Positions 41,212-50,458 of a DNA stretch of 51,091 nucleotides are shown piece after piece (position 1 is the stretch's first letter; each line of letters begins with the position of its first letter). The DNA comes from JAPHTQ01 sp050302275. Its GTDB lineage: Bacteria > Pseudomonadota > Gammaproteobacteria > Thiohalomonadales > Thiohalomonadaceae. The notes under the pieces were generated by a model, which saw only the letters and a list, made by a program, of their open reading frames with translations, was not told the origin of the DNA and did not search any database. A program made the position numbers and the translations under genes. The stretch lies in contig JBNLAT010000018.1 in assembly GCA_050302275.1 (NCBI GenBank), positions 1-51,091 on the forward strand. Direction: 5' to 3'.

Positions 41212-41276
41212 TTCAGATAGTTGGCGAGCTCGAACAAATTGCTATCTGGATCGCGGCAGTAGACTGAGACTATCTG
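41208..41276 (-). pseudogene. Remnant of a VOC-family (glyoxalase fold) gene, C-terminal end only
   Basis: Read on the minus strand this encodes VYCRDPDSNLFELANYLK and a stop, matching the end of the intact VOC gene at 50455 (LYFRDPDMNLIELANYPQ). At DNA level 48 of 63 bases agree between 41208-41270 and 50455-50517. Upstream of this piece a stop codon (41277-41279) and unrelated sequence follow, so only the last ~20 codons survive. Confidence 0.75.
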
Positions 41277-41351
41277 TCAGAGTTCGCTCTACCTGACTCT
41301 CTAATATTTAAATGCCGATGAGATAAGGAGGGGCCTACAATTCTCTCTTCT

Positions 41352-42200
41352 TTAACACAGTGTACGCAGGATCTGCGGCCACTGCGCAAATGGAAAGTAG
41401 TGACCAGCACCTTCAATGCAGTGGGCTATGGCTGATGGTATCTGTTCGGCCAGGTATTCACAGCATTCAATGGGAACGTTGATATCCGCGGTGCCGTGCC
41501 AGATATGGGTCTCGACCTGGATATCTGCTGGCGAGAAACCCCAAGGTAAATTGATCATACCGATTTCGTTGAATACGTTTCTCAATCCATCGGGTAGTAA
41601 ATCGCTATAGGCCAGCAGGAACTGTTCGGCAATATCCGGCTGTTCGAATAATTGCTGGTCTGCTGGGGCGACTATCGAATGGATTGCGCCGAGTAATGCC
41701 TCGGCTGTGGTGACAGCTGAGAACTGTTCCGTCAGGCCATCAAGGTTGTCTCGTGCCATATCGTGTAGTTGTTTGCTGGCCTCGGTACGGCTCGCACTCA
41801 GTTCTAGAATGTCGAAGGGTGCCACGCTGCCGAGTAATCCCAGTTTGTTTACTCTGTCAGGGTATTTGTATGCAAAGGCGCAGGCATGCAATCCTCCGGA
41901 GGAAAAACCACTCACTGCGGTCTTTTTTATTCCCAGTATGTCCAACACGGTTTTGAGATCGTCGGCAAAGCTCAGGGCACTCCATTCCCGTTGGCCTGTA
42001 CTTTTTCCGATCCCGGGGCGGTTTATGGATACCATGCGCACGCCCAGCTCGTGGTAAAGCGATTCATGCATGCAATGATCCTTGTTTGATCCAGGACTAC
42101 CGTGCAGGTAGACGACAGGTATACCTTGTTGGTTACCTTGATCAATGACACTTATCTGCCTGCCGTCGGGCAGTTCTATGAGCTGTTCGGTGATATTCAT
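41352..42200 (-). CDS. Alpha/beta-fold hydrolase
   Basis: The 282-residue protein has the full catalytic triad pattern: oxyanion-hole region YLHGSPGSNKD (HG-x-P), nucleophile Ser in SGFSSGGLHA, Asp in WHGTADINVPIE and His in EGAGHYFPFAQ. Residues RPGIGKSTG are typical of the lid-proximal loop. There is no signal peptide, so it acts in the cytoplasm. It starts 10 bases after a LuxR-type regulator gene and is likely controlled with it. The substrate is unknown. Confidence 0.88.
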   Translation of the reverse strand: MNITEQLIELPDGRQISVIDQGNQQGIPVVYLHGSPGSNKDHCMHESLYHELGVRMVSINRPGIGKSTGQREWSALSFADDLKTVLDILGIKKTAVSGFSSGGLHACAFAYKYPDRVNKLGLLGSVAPFDILELSASRTEASKQLHDMARDNLDGLTEQFSAVTTAEALLGAIHSIVAPADQQLFEQPDIAEQFLLAYSDLLPDGLRNVFNEIGMINLPWGFSPADIQVETHIWHGTADINVPIECCEYLAEQIPSAIAHCIEGAGHYFPFAQWPQILRTLC

Positions 42201-42210
42201 GGAGTCTTTA

Positions 42211-43353
42211 TTACCGGGTTAATCCCATCAAAAGTCGCACCAGTTCTGGTTGACGCTGTGTATCGGTTTTTGCGAAGAGTGAGCGTAGTTGCGTGCGCGT
42301 GGTGTTGACGCTTACTCCGAACCTGGATGCAGCATCGGCTGGAGATAGACCATCGAGTATGGCTTCCGCCAATCTGATCTCAGAAGGGGTGAGGTTATAT
42401 ATGGCTTTCAATACATCGGCAGGAAGCCTGCCGGTCTGTCTGCTGTCATGAATGAATACGGCAGCGCAGATGCGGTGATTGAGACCGAGGTGTGAAACTG
42501 AGTGGTCAGGGTAGGGCGTGACAAGTAGATTGTAACGCTGTTCACCGTTTGCCGCGCTCAGGCGCAGGGCTGCGCCGCTGCCAACGCCCTTATGGCTACC
42601 GGTGGCGACCGCTTCCTGTACTAGACGATCAAGCTGCCTTTTCTCTTTTGGACTAATTGGGGCCAACTGATTGTCGCGAATGAAAAGGCCGTTATCGTTC
42701 TCTATTAGCGCCTCAGCACGCTGATTGATGAATGCAACCTTGCCGTACTCATCCAGCAGGATGAGTGGAGATGGGGAACGATAGAGTGCCTCTTCCATCC
42801 CAACACGCAGGGATTTCATCTCTTCAAGGTGGCTGCTTAGTTTAAATGCACGCTGAAGGTGGGGTATCAGCGATATCAGTATTTGTTTTTCCTCCTCGCT
42901 GAATTCTCCCTGCGAGTAGGCGCGGTGGATCCCGATACGGGCGATTAGACCTTCGGACTTGGCAATGTTACTGCCCAGTCCGTAGAACAGATCATAGTTG
43001 CGAAAAAAATCGTTATAGATTTCTGTATGGCGAAAATCTCGGCTGGGAACGAATTCCGAGCTATTGAATAACTCCCCAGGGGCCTTTCGGTTAAGGATAG
43101 GATTCCAGACATCCACCTTGGTGAAGCTGTCGTTGTACTGCTCGTCAAAGCTATCGTCATGCCCACTGCCGGCCACCAGACAATAGCAGTTAGCACGTTT
43201 ATCTATCATGCGCATGCGCGAGGCAATTGCATTCATCGATTGGCTGAGATTCTCAAGAAAATAATTCCAGCGTTCCTGCTCACCAACGGCATCGTAAATT
43301 TGGCCGACGAGATTGAGCGTGTTTGTGTGCATTGTCTTGGAATTCACTGTCAT
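42211..43353 (-). CDS. LuxR-type transcriptional regulator
   Basis: The 380-residue protein ends in a LuxR-type helix-turn-helix (LTPSEIRLAEAILDGLSPADAASRFGVSVNTTRTQLRSLF, about 318-357). The middle part (about 190-290) looks like a PAS domain (SPLILLDEYGKVAFINQRAEAL). The N-terminal 180 residues are not the acyl-homoserine-lactone domain of quorum-sensing LuxR proteins, nor a receiver domain. The start could be 43353 or the in-frame ATG at 43332; neither has a strong ribosome site. It probably regulates the hydrolase gene downstream, and possibly itself. Confidence 0.87.
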   Translation of the reverse strand: MTVNSKTMHTNTLNLVGQIYDAVGEQERWNYFLENLSQSMNAIASRMRMIDKRANCYCLVAGSGHDDSFDEQYNDSFTKVDVWNPILNRKAPGELFNSSEFVPSRDFRHTEIYNDFFRNYDLFYGLGSNIAKSEGLIARIGIHRAYSQGEFSEEEKQILISLIPHLQRAFKLSSHLEEMKSLRVGMEEALYRSPSPLILLDEYGKVAFINQRAEALIENDNGLFIRDNQLAPISPKEKRQLDRLVQEAVATGSHKGVGSGAALRLSAANGEQRYNLLVTPYPDHSVSHLGLNHRICAAVFIHDSRQTGRLPADVLKAIYNLTPSEIRLAEAILDGLSPADAASRFGVSVNTTRTQLRSLFAKTDTQRQPELVRLLMGLTR

Positions 43354-43774
43354 TACTGGCTGAACCGTACTGATGTGAGCATGTTACGTGAATATAAAGC
43401 CCAAATCCAAAGTCTCTAAAAAGTAAAAAATGACTCAAATATAGCGATGAAAATGCCGTTTGATGGAAAATTAGCAAAAGCTAATATATATCAACTGCTT
43501 AGCGTTGCAGGATGAGTTTGCGTTACGTCGAAAGTACTAGCAGATGTTACCCACCTGAATTCTCACGTTTCATCCATATGGGTGATGCGTCCATCACGAC
43601 CCGGTTCCTAGAATGACCTCGACGAAATTTTCGGGGCCGCGGTTCCGTCAGCATACGGTTTGTTCCATCGGGTAAACACTTGTCGGTAGGACAAGTGCTG
43701 CCATGGACTATTCCTGGCAATGACAGCGAATCGGGTTTTGCTCATAGAACACTATGTTTGCAAGGAGTGGTGGT
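43354..43774. other. Intergenic region between the divergent LuxR and surface-lipoprotein genes
   Basis: No gene is visible. It must hold both divergent promoters. Part of it (about 43420-43500) is AT-rich. A perfect 8-bp inverted repeat lies at 43677-43697 (listed separately). I see no further named site. Confidence 0.5.
43677..43697. promoter_or_regulatory. Inverted repeat upstream of the surface lipoprotein gene
   Basis: CACTTGTC (43677-43684) and GACAAGTG (43690-43697) are perfect inverted halves with a 5-base spacer. No T run follows. It could be an operator for a dimeric regulator such as the divergent LuxR protein, or a leader hairpin; it is about 80 bases before the lipoprotein start. 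Confidence 0.4.
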
Positions 43775-46700
43775 ATGCATAAACCCATAGTCACAACATA
43801 TATATCCAGGTTTGGTGTTGTCACCCTTTTGGGGAGTCTCGCACTAAGCGGATGTGGCGGAGGCGGGGGCGGTGGTGGCGACACCAGTGCCTCAGCCATT
43901 AGCATTAGCGGCAGTGTTGTTGATGGTCCCATGGCCCGCGCAACGGTTTCACTCTATCGCATCACCGTAGATGCGGCGACCGGCGATATTGCCGTTTCCA
44001 CTACGGCGGTAGGGAGCGGGACAACCGATGACCAGGGAAATATTCAGGGGATAAGCATGCCGGATGCGAGTGCTGCCCCCTACTTGATGAAAATCGAGGC
44101 TGTCGCAGGTGATACCGTTGACCTGAACACCTGTACCGTTCCTGGTGATACCACGACTGCCAATTGCTCTGCGCCGGTGATGGCTAAGCTAAAGACCGTC
44201 GTTACTGCCGACACCATTAACGCAGGCAACCCGATATACGCAACACCACTGACAACCCTGGTCAGTGATCTGGCAATCAACTATGCCAATGCAGATGCCT
44301 CACTTACCCTTGACGGTTTTGTAAACACCTATCTACCCAAGGCTGGCCGAGATATCGCGTCTTCCTTCGGCATGGGTATCGATTCCAGTATCGATATCCT
44401 GACCACCCCCCCAATCATCGACGCCAACACCGACACTGCCGAGGAGCAGCAAGCTACGGCAAAGTATCGTGCGGCGGTGGCAGCCACAGTGGCACTGCTT
44501 GAGCAGATGAGTGCTCAGACAGTGGATAGCAACGTGGACAATCTGGTGGTCGACCTGATGGACGATCTGGCCGATGGCGTAATCGACGGTAACGCCAGTG
44601 GCGCACCCGTTGGGAACTACACGTCCGAGGCCGTGAAAGTGCTGACACAGGACCCTTCGCAATTGACTGTGCCAGGGACCAGTTACACCGTGTCTCAGGT
44701 CGCCCAGATGCTTGTGGATGAACAGGCAGCAACGGGTAGCACTACGGACACCAGCAGTACCAATCTGGCGGCAACCACAGTCGATCCCATACCGGTTGAG
44801 ACGAATCCGGATATTGATGGCGATGGTACTGTGAATAGCGAAGACGCATTCCCCGAGAATGCCGCTGAGCAGTCTGACTACGACGGTGACGGTATCGGTG
44901 ATAACGCTGACACGGATGATGACAATGATGGTGTGCTGGATGTGGACGATGCCTATCCGCTCGATGCGACACGCTGGACCACAGCGACGGCGACCTCCAC
45001 TGACAGCGATGCCGATGGTGTTGCGGATAGCAGCGACAATTGTCCGCTGATCTACAACCCGAACCAGACGGACACCGATACAGATAGTGTTGGCGATGCC
45101 TGCGATAGCGATGACGACAATGACGGTGTTGCAGACAGTTCCGATGCCTTCCCTCTGGATAATACCGAGGATACAGATACTGATGGTGATGGTATCGGGA
45201 ACAATACTGATATCGATGACGATAACGATGGCCTGGCCGACAGTGTTGAGACCAATACCGGTATTTATGTAAACGCCAGTGATACCGGTACCAATCCACT
45301 GCTGGTCGATACCGATGGCGACGGCTGGAACGATGGCACCGATGAGGCGCCAACGGATAATACCGTCTGGTACAACACCCCACCGGTAGCCCGTGATGAT
45401 GTGGCGACGCTCGACGAAGATACAACTGCCACCATTACGCTTTCGGCCAATGACACCGATGCGGATGGCAGCATTGCATCCTTCAATATTCCTGCCACGA
45501 CCTCAGGCAGTGTTTCTCTTACCGATAACGGTAATGGCACGGTCGACTTTACTCCGCCTGCTAACTGGAACGGTAGCGATAGCTTCAGCTACACCGTGAC
45601 AGATAATGATGGAAAAACCTCCAATACAGCGACTGTCACCATTAACGTTACGCCGGTTAACGATGCTCCGGTTGGCGTGGCAGACAGTGCCAGTACCAGT
45701 GAGGATATGCCTGTTACTACCGGCAATGTCCTCACCAATGACACGGATGTAGATGGCGATACCCTGAGTGTGACGGCTGTCGATACGAGCAGTGCCAACG
45801 GCGGGACGGTCGTCAATAATAATGAGGGCACATTCACCTACACACCGGCACTGAACTGGAACGGTACCGACAGCTTTAACTACACCGTGAGTGACGGTGC
45901 GCTGACAGCAACTGCAACGGTGACTGTAAGCGTTAGTCCGGTGAACGATGCGCCGGTAGCGGTGATCGATATGGCGAATACCAGTGAAGATACGCCAGTC
46001 ACCACAGTTAATGTCCTCATCAATGACACGGATGTGGATGGGGACTCCTTAAGTGTTGTCGCGGCCGATACCAGCACCCTTAATGCCGGTACGGTGGTGA
46101 ACAACGGCGACGGTACATTCACCTATACACCTGCATTGAACTGGAACGGCGCTGACAGCTTCGGCTACACCGTGAGTGATGGGCTGCTAACCAGTACCGG
46201 AACGGTGACAGTGAGCGTCAGCGCGGTGAATGATGCGCCGGTCGCTAATGGCAACAGCCTGATTACTGATGAGGATGTTCCAATATTTGGCACGCTCAGC
46301 GGTAGTGATGTCGACGGCGATAGCCTGAGTTACATACTGGTCACGACTGGCAATAACGGTGTTGCAAGTATTACCAATGCGGCGACCGGTGCCTTTAATT
46401 ACACGCCGGGTCACAACTTCAATGGTAGCGACAGTTTTACCTTCGTGGTCAACGACGGCACGGTTGACTCCGCTGCGGCAACTATCACGATAACCATCAA
46501 TCCGGTGAACGATGCCCCGGACGCGTATAGCGGTAGCTTGTCGGCCACTGAGGATACCGCGGCAAACGGCACGCTCACTGGGGCTGATGTCGACCTTGAT
46601 GCCGTGACCTTCATCCTGGCAAGCAATGGCAGTAAAGGCTCGGTGGTGATCAACGATGTGGTGACCGGTGCCTATACCTATACGCCGAACGCCAATGCCA

Positions 46701-47122
46701 GCGGCAGTGACAGTTTCACCTTCGTGACCAATGACGGCACTCTGGATTCCACACCGGCAACGGTCAGCGTCACGATCACTCCGGTGAACGATGCGCCCAC
46801 CGCAGCCAGTGCCACCATTACTGCGACGATTAATACACAAAGTGCAGGTGTCACGCCGGATGTCACCGATGTGGACCTGGCCAATGAAGGCGACAGCTAT
46901 ACCTTTGCTATTGCTTCACAAGCGACCAACGGCACAGCCTCGATCGTCGGTAATCAACTGGTCTATACGCCAAACGCTGATTACACAGGTACAGACAGCT
47001 TCACCTTCACAGCTACGGATAGCGGTGGCCTAAGTGTAACCGGCACTGCAAATGTCGATGTGATTGCGGGTACCGGTGCGCTGTGGGGAAGTTTCAATTG
47101 GGATAGTGCCGTTTGGCAGTAA
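43775..47122 (+). CDS. Large surface lipoprotein with thrombospondin type 3 and cadherin-like repeats
   Basis: The ATG at 43775 follows AAGGAG. The 1115-residue product has a lipoprotein signal (GSLALSGC), a run of eight Gly after the Cys, an N-terminal domain (about 45-335), and a calcium-binding TSP3-like region (DNA 44813-45363) with many DxDxDGxxD units. Six cadherin-like repeats of about 95 residues follow, with recurring SEDxPVTTxNVLxNDTDVDGD, TPALNWNG and PVNDAP elements (45376-47070). Such proteins act in adhesion or biofilm at the outer surface and need Ca2+; the exact partner is unknown. The last residues (WGSFNWDSAVWQ) are aromatic and unlike the repeats. Several repeats are also close at DNA level, so copy number can vary. 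Confidence 0.85.
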   Translation: MHKPIVTTYISRFGVVTLLGSLALSGCGGGGGGGGDTSASAISISGSVVDGPMARATVSLYRITVDAATGDIAVSTTAVGSGTTDDQGNIQGISMPDASAAPYLMKIEAVAGDTVDLNTCTVPGDTTTANCSAPVMAKLKTVVTADTINAGNPIYATPLTTLVSDLAINYANADASLTLDGFVNTYLPKAGRDIASSFGMGIDSSIDILTTPPIIDANTDTAEEQQATAKYRAAVAATVALLEQMSAQTVDSNVDNLVVDLMDDLADGVIDGNASGAPVGNYTSEAVKVLTQDPSQLTVPGTSYTVSQVAQMLVDEQAATGSTTDTSSTNLAATTVDPIPVETNPDIDGDGTVNSEDAFPENAAEQSDYDGDGIGDNADTDDDNDGVLDVDDAYPLDATRWTTATATSTDSDADGVADSSDNCPLIYNPNQTDTDTDSVGDACDSDDDNDGVADSSDAFPLDNTEDTDTDGDGIGNNTDIDDDNDGLADSVETNTGIYVNASDTGTNPLLVDTDGDGWNDGTDEAPTDNTVWYNTPPVARDDVATLDEDTTATITLSANDTDADGSIASFNIPATTSGSVSLTDNGNGTVDFTPPANWNGSDSFSYTVTDNDGKTSNTATVTINVTPVNDAPVGVADSASTSEDMPVTTGNVLTNDTDVDGDTLSVTAVDTSSANGGTVVNNNEGTFTYTPALNWNGTDSFNYTVSDGALTATATVTVSVSPVNDAPVAVIDMANTSEDTPVTTVNVLINDTDVDGDSLSVVAADTSTLNAGTVVNNGDGTFTYTPALNWNGADSFGYTVSDGLLTSTGTVTVSVSAVNDAPVANGNSLITDEDVPIFGTLSGSDVDGDSLSYILVTTGNNGVASITNAATGAFNYTPGHNFNGSDSFTFVVNDGTVDSAAATITITINPVNDAPDAYSGSLSATEDTAANGTLTGADVDLDAVTFILASNGSKGSVVINDVVTGAYTYTPNANASGSDSFTFVTNDGTLDSTPATVSVTITPVNDAPTAASATITATINTQSAGVTPDVTDVDLANEGDSYTFAIASQATNGTASIVGNQLVYTPNADYTGTDSFTFTATDSGGLSVTGTANVDVIAGTGALWGSFNWDSAVWQ
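45655..46240 (+). repeat. DNA-level tandem repeat within the surface lipoprotein gene
   Basis: Units of about 285 bp at 45655-45940 and 45940-46240 are close copies, sharing long runs such as AATGACACGGATGT and CTGAACTGGAACGG at the same offsets. They encode the second and third cadherin-like domains. Such repeats can recombine and change the domain number. Confidence 0.7.
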
Positions 47123-47159
47123 GTCATTAATGGATGCGAAATTACAGAGGGCTAATGTT

Positions 47160-47879
47160 ATGAATACGGGAATGAATTACAAAACCACCGTTTTCGGTTT
47201 AACGGCAGGCATCATGATGTTTGGTAGTAGCATGGTGTACGCCAGTCCGGTAACGATTCCGAATACCTTCACCTCGGGCACACCGGCCGTGGCCGCGGAC
47301 GTCAATGCAAACTTCGATGCGGTTGCTGCGGGTGTCAATGATAACGACAGCCGTATTACCACGAATAACGGATCTATTTCGACCAATGCGAGTGATATCG
47401 CGGCACTGGATGCTCGTATCGCCGCGCTGGAAAGTGCCGGTACGATGAGCGTTGCATCGTTGAATGGTACCTACAAACTGTTTTCACTGGATAATGGCAC
47501 AGGCTACCACCAGGATGCAGGCGGTTTCGTCGCCGATGATAATGATGTCATTACCGAGGATGCGAGTATTACCTTCGATGGGGCAGGTAACTTTAGCGGC
47601 ACCATCGATAATGGCGCTGATTTGGTGCGCGTCACCGATGCTGCTGGTGCTCCAACATACACATTGACCGATACATCGGGTACTGTCCTGGGTGGTACTT
47701 ATACGGTTTCCGGGAGCACGGTCACCCTGAATTTCACCACTCCTGGTGTGAGTACTGAAACAGCGTATCTGGCAGCCGACACAAATGTGTTCATTATGCA
47801 TTCTGCAACGGCTGAAGTTGGAACAGGATGGGAGTTTTACTCTACCTATATCCGCGTGGGTGTGAAACTCGCGCCGTAG
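47160..47879 (+). CDS. Secreted protein of unknown function next to the surface lipoprotein
   Basis: I start it at the ATG at 47160 (GAGGG upstream). The 239 residues open with a signal peptide (TTVFGLTAGIMMFGSSMVYAS), then IPNTFTSGTPAVAADVNANF, an N-terminal signature seen on many secreted proteins of proteobacteria, then a short coiled coil (NDNDSRITTNNGSISTNASD and AALDARIAALESAG). The C-terminal half (about 115-239) is beta-rich (NGTYKLFSLDNGTGY, TFDGAGNFSGTIDNG). It lies 37 bases after the lipoprotein gene and probably shares its transcript. No catalytic residues are evident. Confidence 0.72.
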   Translation: MNTGMNYKTTVFGLTAGIMMFGSSMVYASPVTIPNTFTSGTPAVAADVNANFDAVAAGVNDNDSRITTNNGSISTNASDIAALDARIAALESAGTMSVASLNGTYKLFSLDNGTGYHQDAGGFVADDNDVITEDASITFDGAGNFSGTIDNGADLVRVTDAAGAPTYTLTDTSGTVLGGTYTVSGSTVTLNFTTPGVSTETAYLAADTNVFIMHSATAEVGTGWEFYSTYIRVGVKLAP

Positions 47880-47902
47880 AAATACGTTGCAGGATATGAA
47901 AC

Positions 47903-47937
47903 AAACCCCGCCAAGTTTTATGCTTGGCGGGGTTTTT
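47903..47937 (+). terminator. Terminator of the surface-protein operon
   Basis: CCCCGCCAAG (47906-47915) pairs with CTTGGCGGGG (47923-47932), extended by A-T pairs, and a T run follows. Confidence 0.9.
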
Positions 47938-48044
47938 GTTGAATGTGTAATTTTAAGAAATCAACTAATGCTGTTTGGATGGCTCGGTAGCGCTGACTAC
48001 TTTGCTAGCATGAAATTCTCAACTCACGCCACTCGCTTTTGTAG

Positions 48045-48083
48045 ACTTCCCCGTGCCTGGATTGGTTGTGGGCACGGGGAAGT
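48045..48083 (-). other. Long stem-loop just after katG
   Basis: Thirteen perfect pairs (48045-48057 with 48071-48083) enclose a 13-base loop, nine bases beyond the katG stop. No T run follows on either strand, so it is not a standard terminator; it may protect the katG mRNA end. Confidence 0.6.
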
Positions 48084-48091
48084 ATCAGGCA

Positions 48092-50266
48092 CTAGAGTAG
48101 ATCGAAACGGTCAGCATTCATGACCTTTGCCCATGCTGCGACGAAGTCACGTACAAACTTCTCCTGGTTATCATCCTGAGCATAGACCTCGGCGTAGGCA
48201 CGAAGGATTGAATTGGAACCAAAGACCAGATCGATTCGTGTTGCCGTCCACTTGACCTTATCGGTCTTGCGCTCACGGATTTCATACAGATTGTTGCCGC
48301 TCGGTACCCACGTGTAGTTCATGTCGGTCAGGTTGACGAAGAAGTCGTTGCTCAGCGTCCCGGGGCGATCGGTGAAGACCCCGAGGTCGGACTGGCCATG
48401 GTTCGCGTCGAGGGCTCGCAGACCGCCGACGAGCACCGTCATCTCGGGCGCGGTCAGTCCCATCAATTGGGTGCGATCCAGCATCAGCTCTTCCGCACTG
48501 ACCACATAATCATCCTTCAGCCAGTTGCGATAGCCGTCATGGAGTGGCTCCATCGATTCAAAGGAATCAACATCGGTCATCTCTTCCGTAGCATCACCAC
48601 GACCGGGGGAGAAGGGAACAGTAATGTCAAAGCCAGCAGCCCGGGCGGCCTGTTCGACACCCACGTTACCTGCCAGGACGATCACATCGGCGATGCTTGC
48701 GCCGCTTTTCGATGCAATCGGCTCCAGCGCGGCCAGCACTTTGGCAAGGCGTTTGGGCTCGTTGCCTTCCCAATCCTTTTGCGGTGCCAGGCGGATGCGT
48801 GCGCCGTTAGCGCCGCCGCGCATATCCGAACCACGGAAGGTTCTGGCACTGTCCCAGGCGGTGCTCACCATCTCGCCGATACTCAGACCGCTGTCGGCAA
48901 TCTGCTTTTTTAACCCCTGCACATCGTACTTTGCGTTTCCTGCGGGAACCGGGTCTTGCCAGATCAGATCTTCCTGCGGCACTTCGGGACCGATGTAGCG
49001 TGCTTTTGGTCCCATGTCACGATGGGTCAGTTTGAACCATGCCCGTGCAAACACTTCGGCAAAGTAGTCTGGGTCTTTGTAGAAACGCTCGGAAATCTTG
49101 CGATACTCCGGATCCATTTTCATTGCCATATCGGCGTCGGTCATGATGGGCATGCAGCGGATCGAAGGGTCCTCAACATCGACAGGCATATCCTCTTCCT
49201 TGATATCGACCGGCTGCCACTGCCATGCACCTGCAGGGCTCTTCTTCGATTCCCACTCGTGGTTGAGCAGCATCTCGAAATAGCCGTTATCCCACTGGGT
49301 GGGATGGGTAGTCCAGGCACCTTCGAGACCGCTGGTTACCGAGTCGCGACCAATGCCACGTTTGGTTTTGTTGTTCCAGCCGAGACCCTGTTCTTCCACA
49401 TCGGCCGCTTCCGGTTCAGGGCCGAGCAGGGTGGCATCGCCGTTGCCGTGGGTCTTGCCGACGGTATGGCCACCGGCGGTCAGGGCGACGGTCTCTTCAT
49501 CGTTCATCGCCATCCGCTCGAATGTCACGCGTACGTCGTGCGCGGTCTTGAGCGGGTCGGGTTGCCCATCAACCCCTTCAGGATTAACGTAGATAAGCCC
49601 CATCATGACTGCGGCCAGCGGGTTTTCCAGATCGCGCTCGCCAGAGTAACGGCTGCCTTCGCTACCGGTGGGTGCCAGCCACTCCTTCTCAGAACCCCAG
49701 TAGGTGTCCTTTTCCGGGTGCCAGATATCTGCGCGACCGAAGCCAAAGCCGAAGGTCTTTAGCCCCATCGACTCATAGGCGATAGTGCCAGCGTAGGCGA
49801 TCAGGTCGGCCCAGCTGAGGCTGTTGCCGTATTTCTTTTTAATTGGCCAGAGCAGACGACGCGCTTTATCCAGGTTTGCGTTGTCCGGCCAGGAGTTGAG
49901 CGGAGCAAAGCGCTGGTTGCCAGTGCCTGCACCACCGCGGCCATCGGCAACCCGGTAGGAGCCCGCTGCGTGCCAGGACATTCGGATCATCAGACCGCCG
50001 TAATGCCCCCAGTCCGCTGGCCACCACTCCTGGCTGTCGGTCATTAGAGCGTGCAAGTCTTTTTTGAGCGCGGCGAAGTCGAGCTTTTTAACCTCTTCCC
50101 GGTAATTGAAATCGGCTCCCATCGGGTCGGTCTTGCTATCGTGCTGATGCAGGATGTCTAGGTTAAGTGCTTTGGGCCACCATTCCATGACCGATGTACT
50201 GGTTTCCGTCGCGCCGCCATGCAAAACAGGGCATTTACCGCCGGAGGTCATTTTGTCATTACTCAT
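48092..50266 (-). CDS. katG: Catalase-peroxidase
   Basis: KatG breaks down hydrogen peroxide with both catalase and peroxidase activity. I start it at the ATG at 50266 (GGAG nine bases upstream), giving 724 residues, the normal size. The distal haem residues are in GLMIRMSWHAAGSYR (Arg, Trp, His). The proximal His is in GGHTVGKTHG. The three residues of the Met-Tyr-Trp adduct needed for catalase activity are present: the Trp above, Tyr in LIYVNPEG and Met in FERMAMND. Both the active N-terminal and the structural C-terminal haem-like domains are complete. A possible FNR-like box lies about 180 bases upstream. Confidence 0.97.
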   Translation of the reverse strand: MSNDKMTSGGKCPVLHGGATETSTSVMEWWPKALNLDILHQHDSKTDPMGADFNYREEVKKLDFAALKKDLHALMTDSQEWWPADWGHYGGLMIRMSWHAAGSYRVADGRGGAGTGNQRFAPLNSWPDNANLDKARRLLWPIKKKYGNSLSWADLIAYAGTIAYESMGLKTFGFGFGRADIWHPEKDTYWGSEKEWLAPTGSEGSRYSGERDLENPLAAVMMGLIYVNPEGVDGQPDPLKTAHDVRVTFERMAMNDEETVALTAGGHTVGKTHGNGDATLLGPEPEAADVEEQGLGWNNKTKRGIGRDSVTSGLEGAWTTHPTQWDNGYFEMLLNHEWESKKSPAGAWQWQPVDIKEEDMPVDVEDPSIRCMPIMTDADMAMKMDPEYRKISERFYKDPDYFAEVFARAWFKLTHRDMGPKARYIGPEVPQEDLIWQDPVPAGNAKYDVQGLKKQIADSGLSIGEMVSTAWDSARTFRGSDMRGGANGARIRLAPQKDWEGNEPKRLAKVLAALEPIASKSGASIADVIVLAGNVGVEQAARAAGFDITVPFSPGRGDATEEMTDVDSFESMEPLHDGYRNWLKDDYVVSAEELMLDRTQLMGLTAPEMTVLVGGLRALDANHGQSDLGVFTDRPGTLSNDFFVNLTDMNYTWVPSGNNLYEIRERKTDKVKWTATRIDLVFGSNSILRAYAEVYAQDDNQEKFVRDFVAAWAKVMNADRFDLL

Positions 50267-50444
50267 CTTTACACACTCCATGTAGCTGATTTACAGAGAA
50301 CTGCTTAATCATCGTCCAAAATAATAATTTTGCACGGCCGTTGGTCACGGAAAGAGACAATAAAGGGCCTGCATGAACCCTTCGTTACTGAAGGGGCATA
50401 TGGCGGGTAAAAGAAAACAGCTATAAATAAGTTATGGAGAGAGT

Positions 50445-50458
50445 TTGATCTGGATCAC
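50445..50458. promoter_or_regulatory. FNR/ANR-like box between the VOC gene and katG
   Basis: TTGATCTGGATCAC matches TTGAT-N4-ATCAA at nine of ten defined positions. It overlaps the last codon of the VOC gene and lies about 180 bases before the katG start. Control of katG from here is possible but distant. Confidence 0.35.

Larger units (their letters stand above)
40978..41351. other. Intergenic region before the diguanylate cyclase gene
   Basis: No intact gene is present. It holds a remnant of a VOC-family gene end and an FNR-like box (both listed separately). The rest shows nothing I can name; AAGGAGGGG at about 41326-41334 has no reading frame behind it. Confidence 0.6.

Noticed and set aside
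45655..47070. Repeats in the surface lipoprotein gene as a CRISPR-like array
   Set aside because: The repeats are about 285 bp, in frame and encode cadherin-like domains; there are no short direct repeats with unique spacers and no cas genes.
48045..48083. The long hairpin after katG taken as a Rho-independent terminator
   Set aside because: There is no T run after the stem on either strand, so I list it only as a stem-loop.
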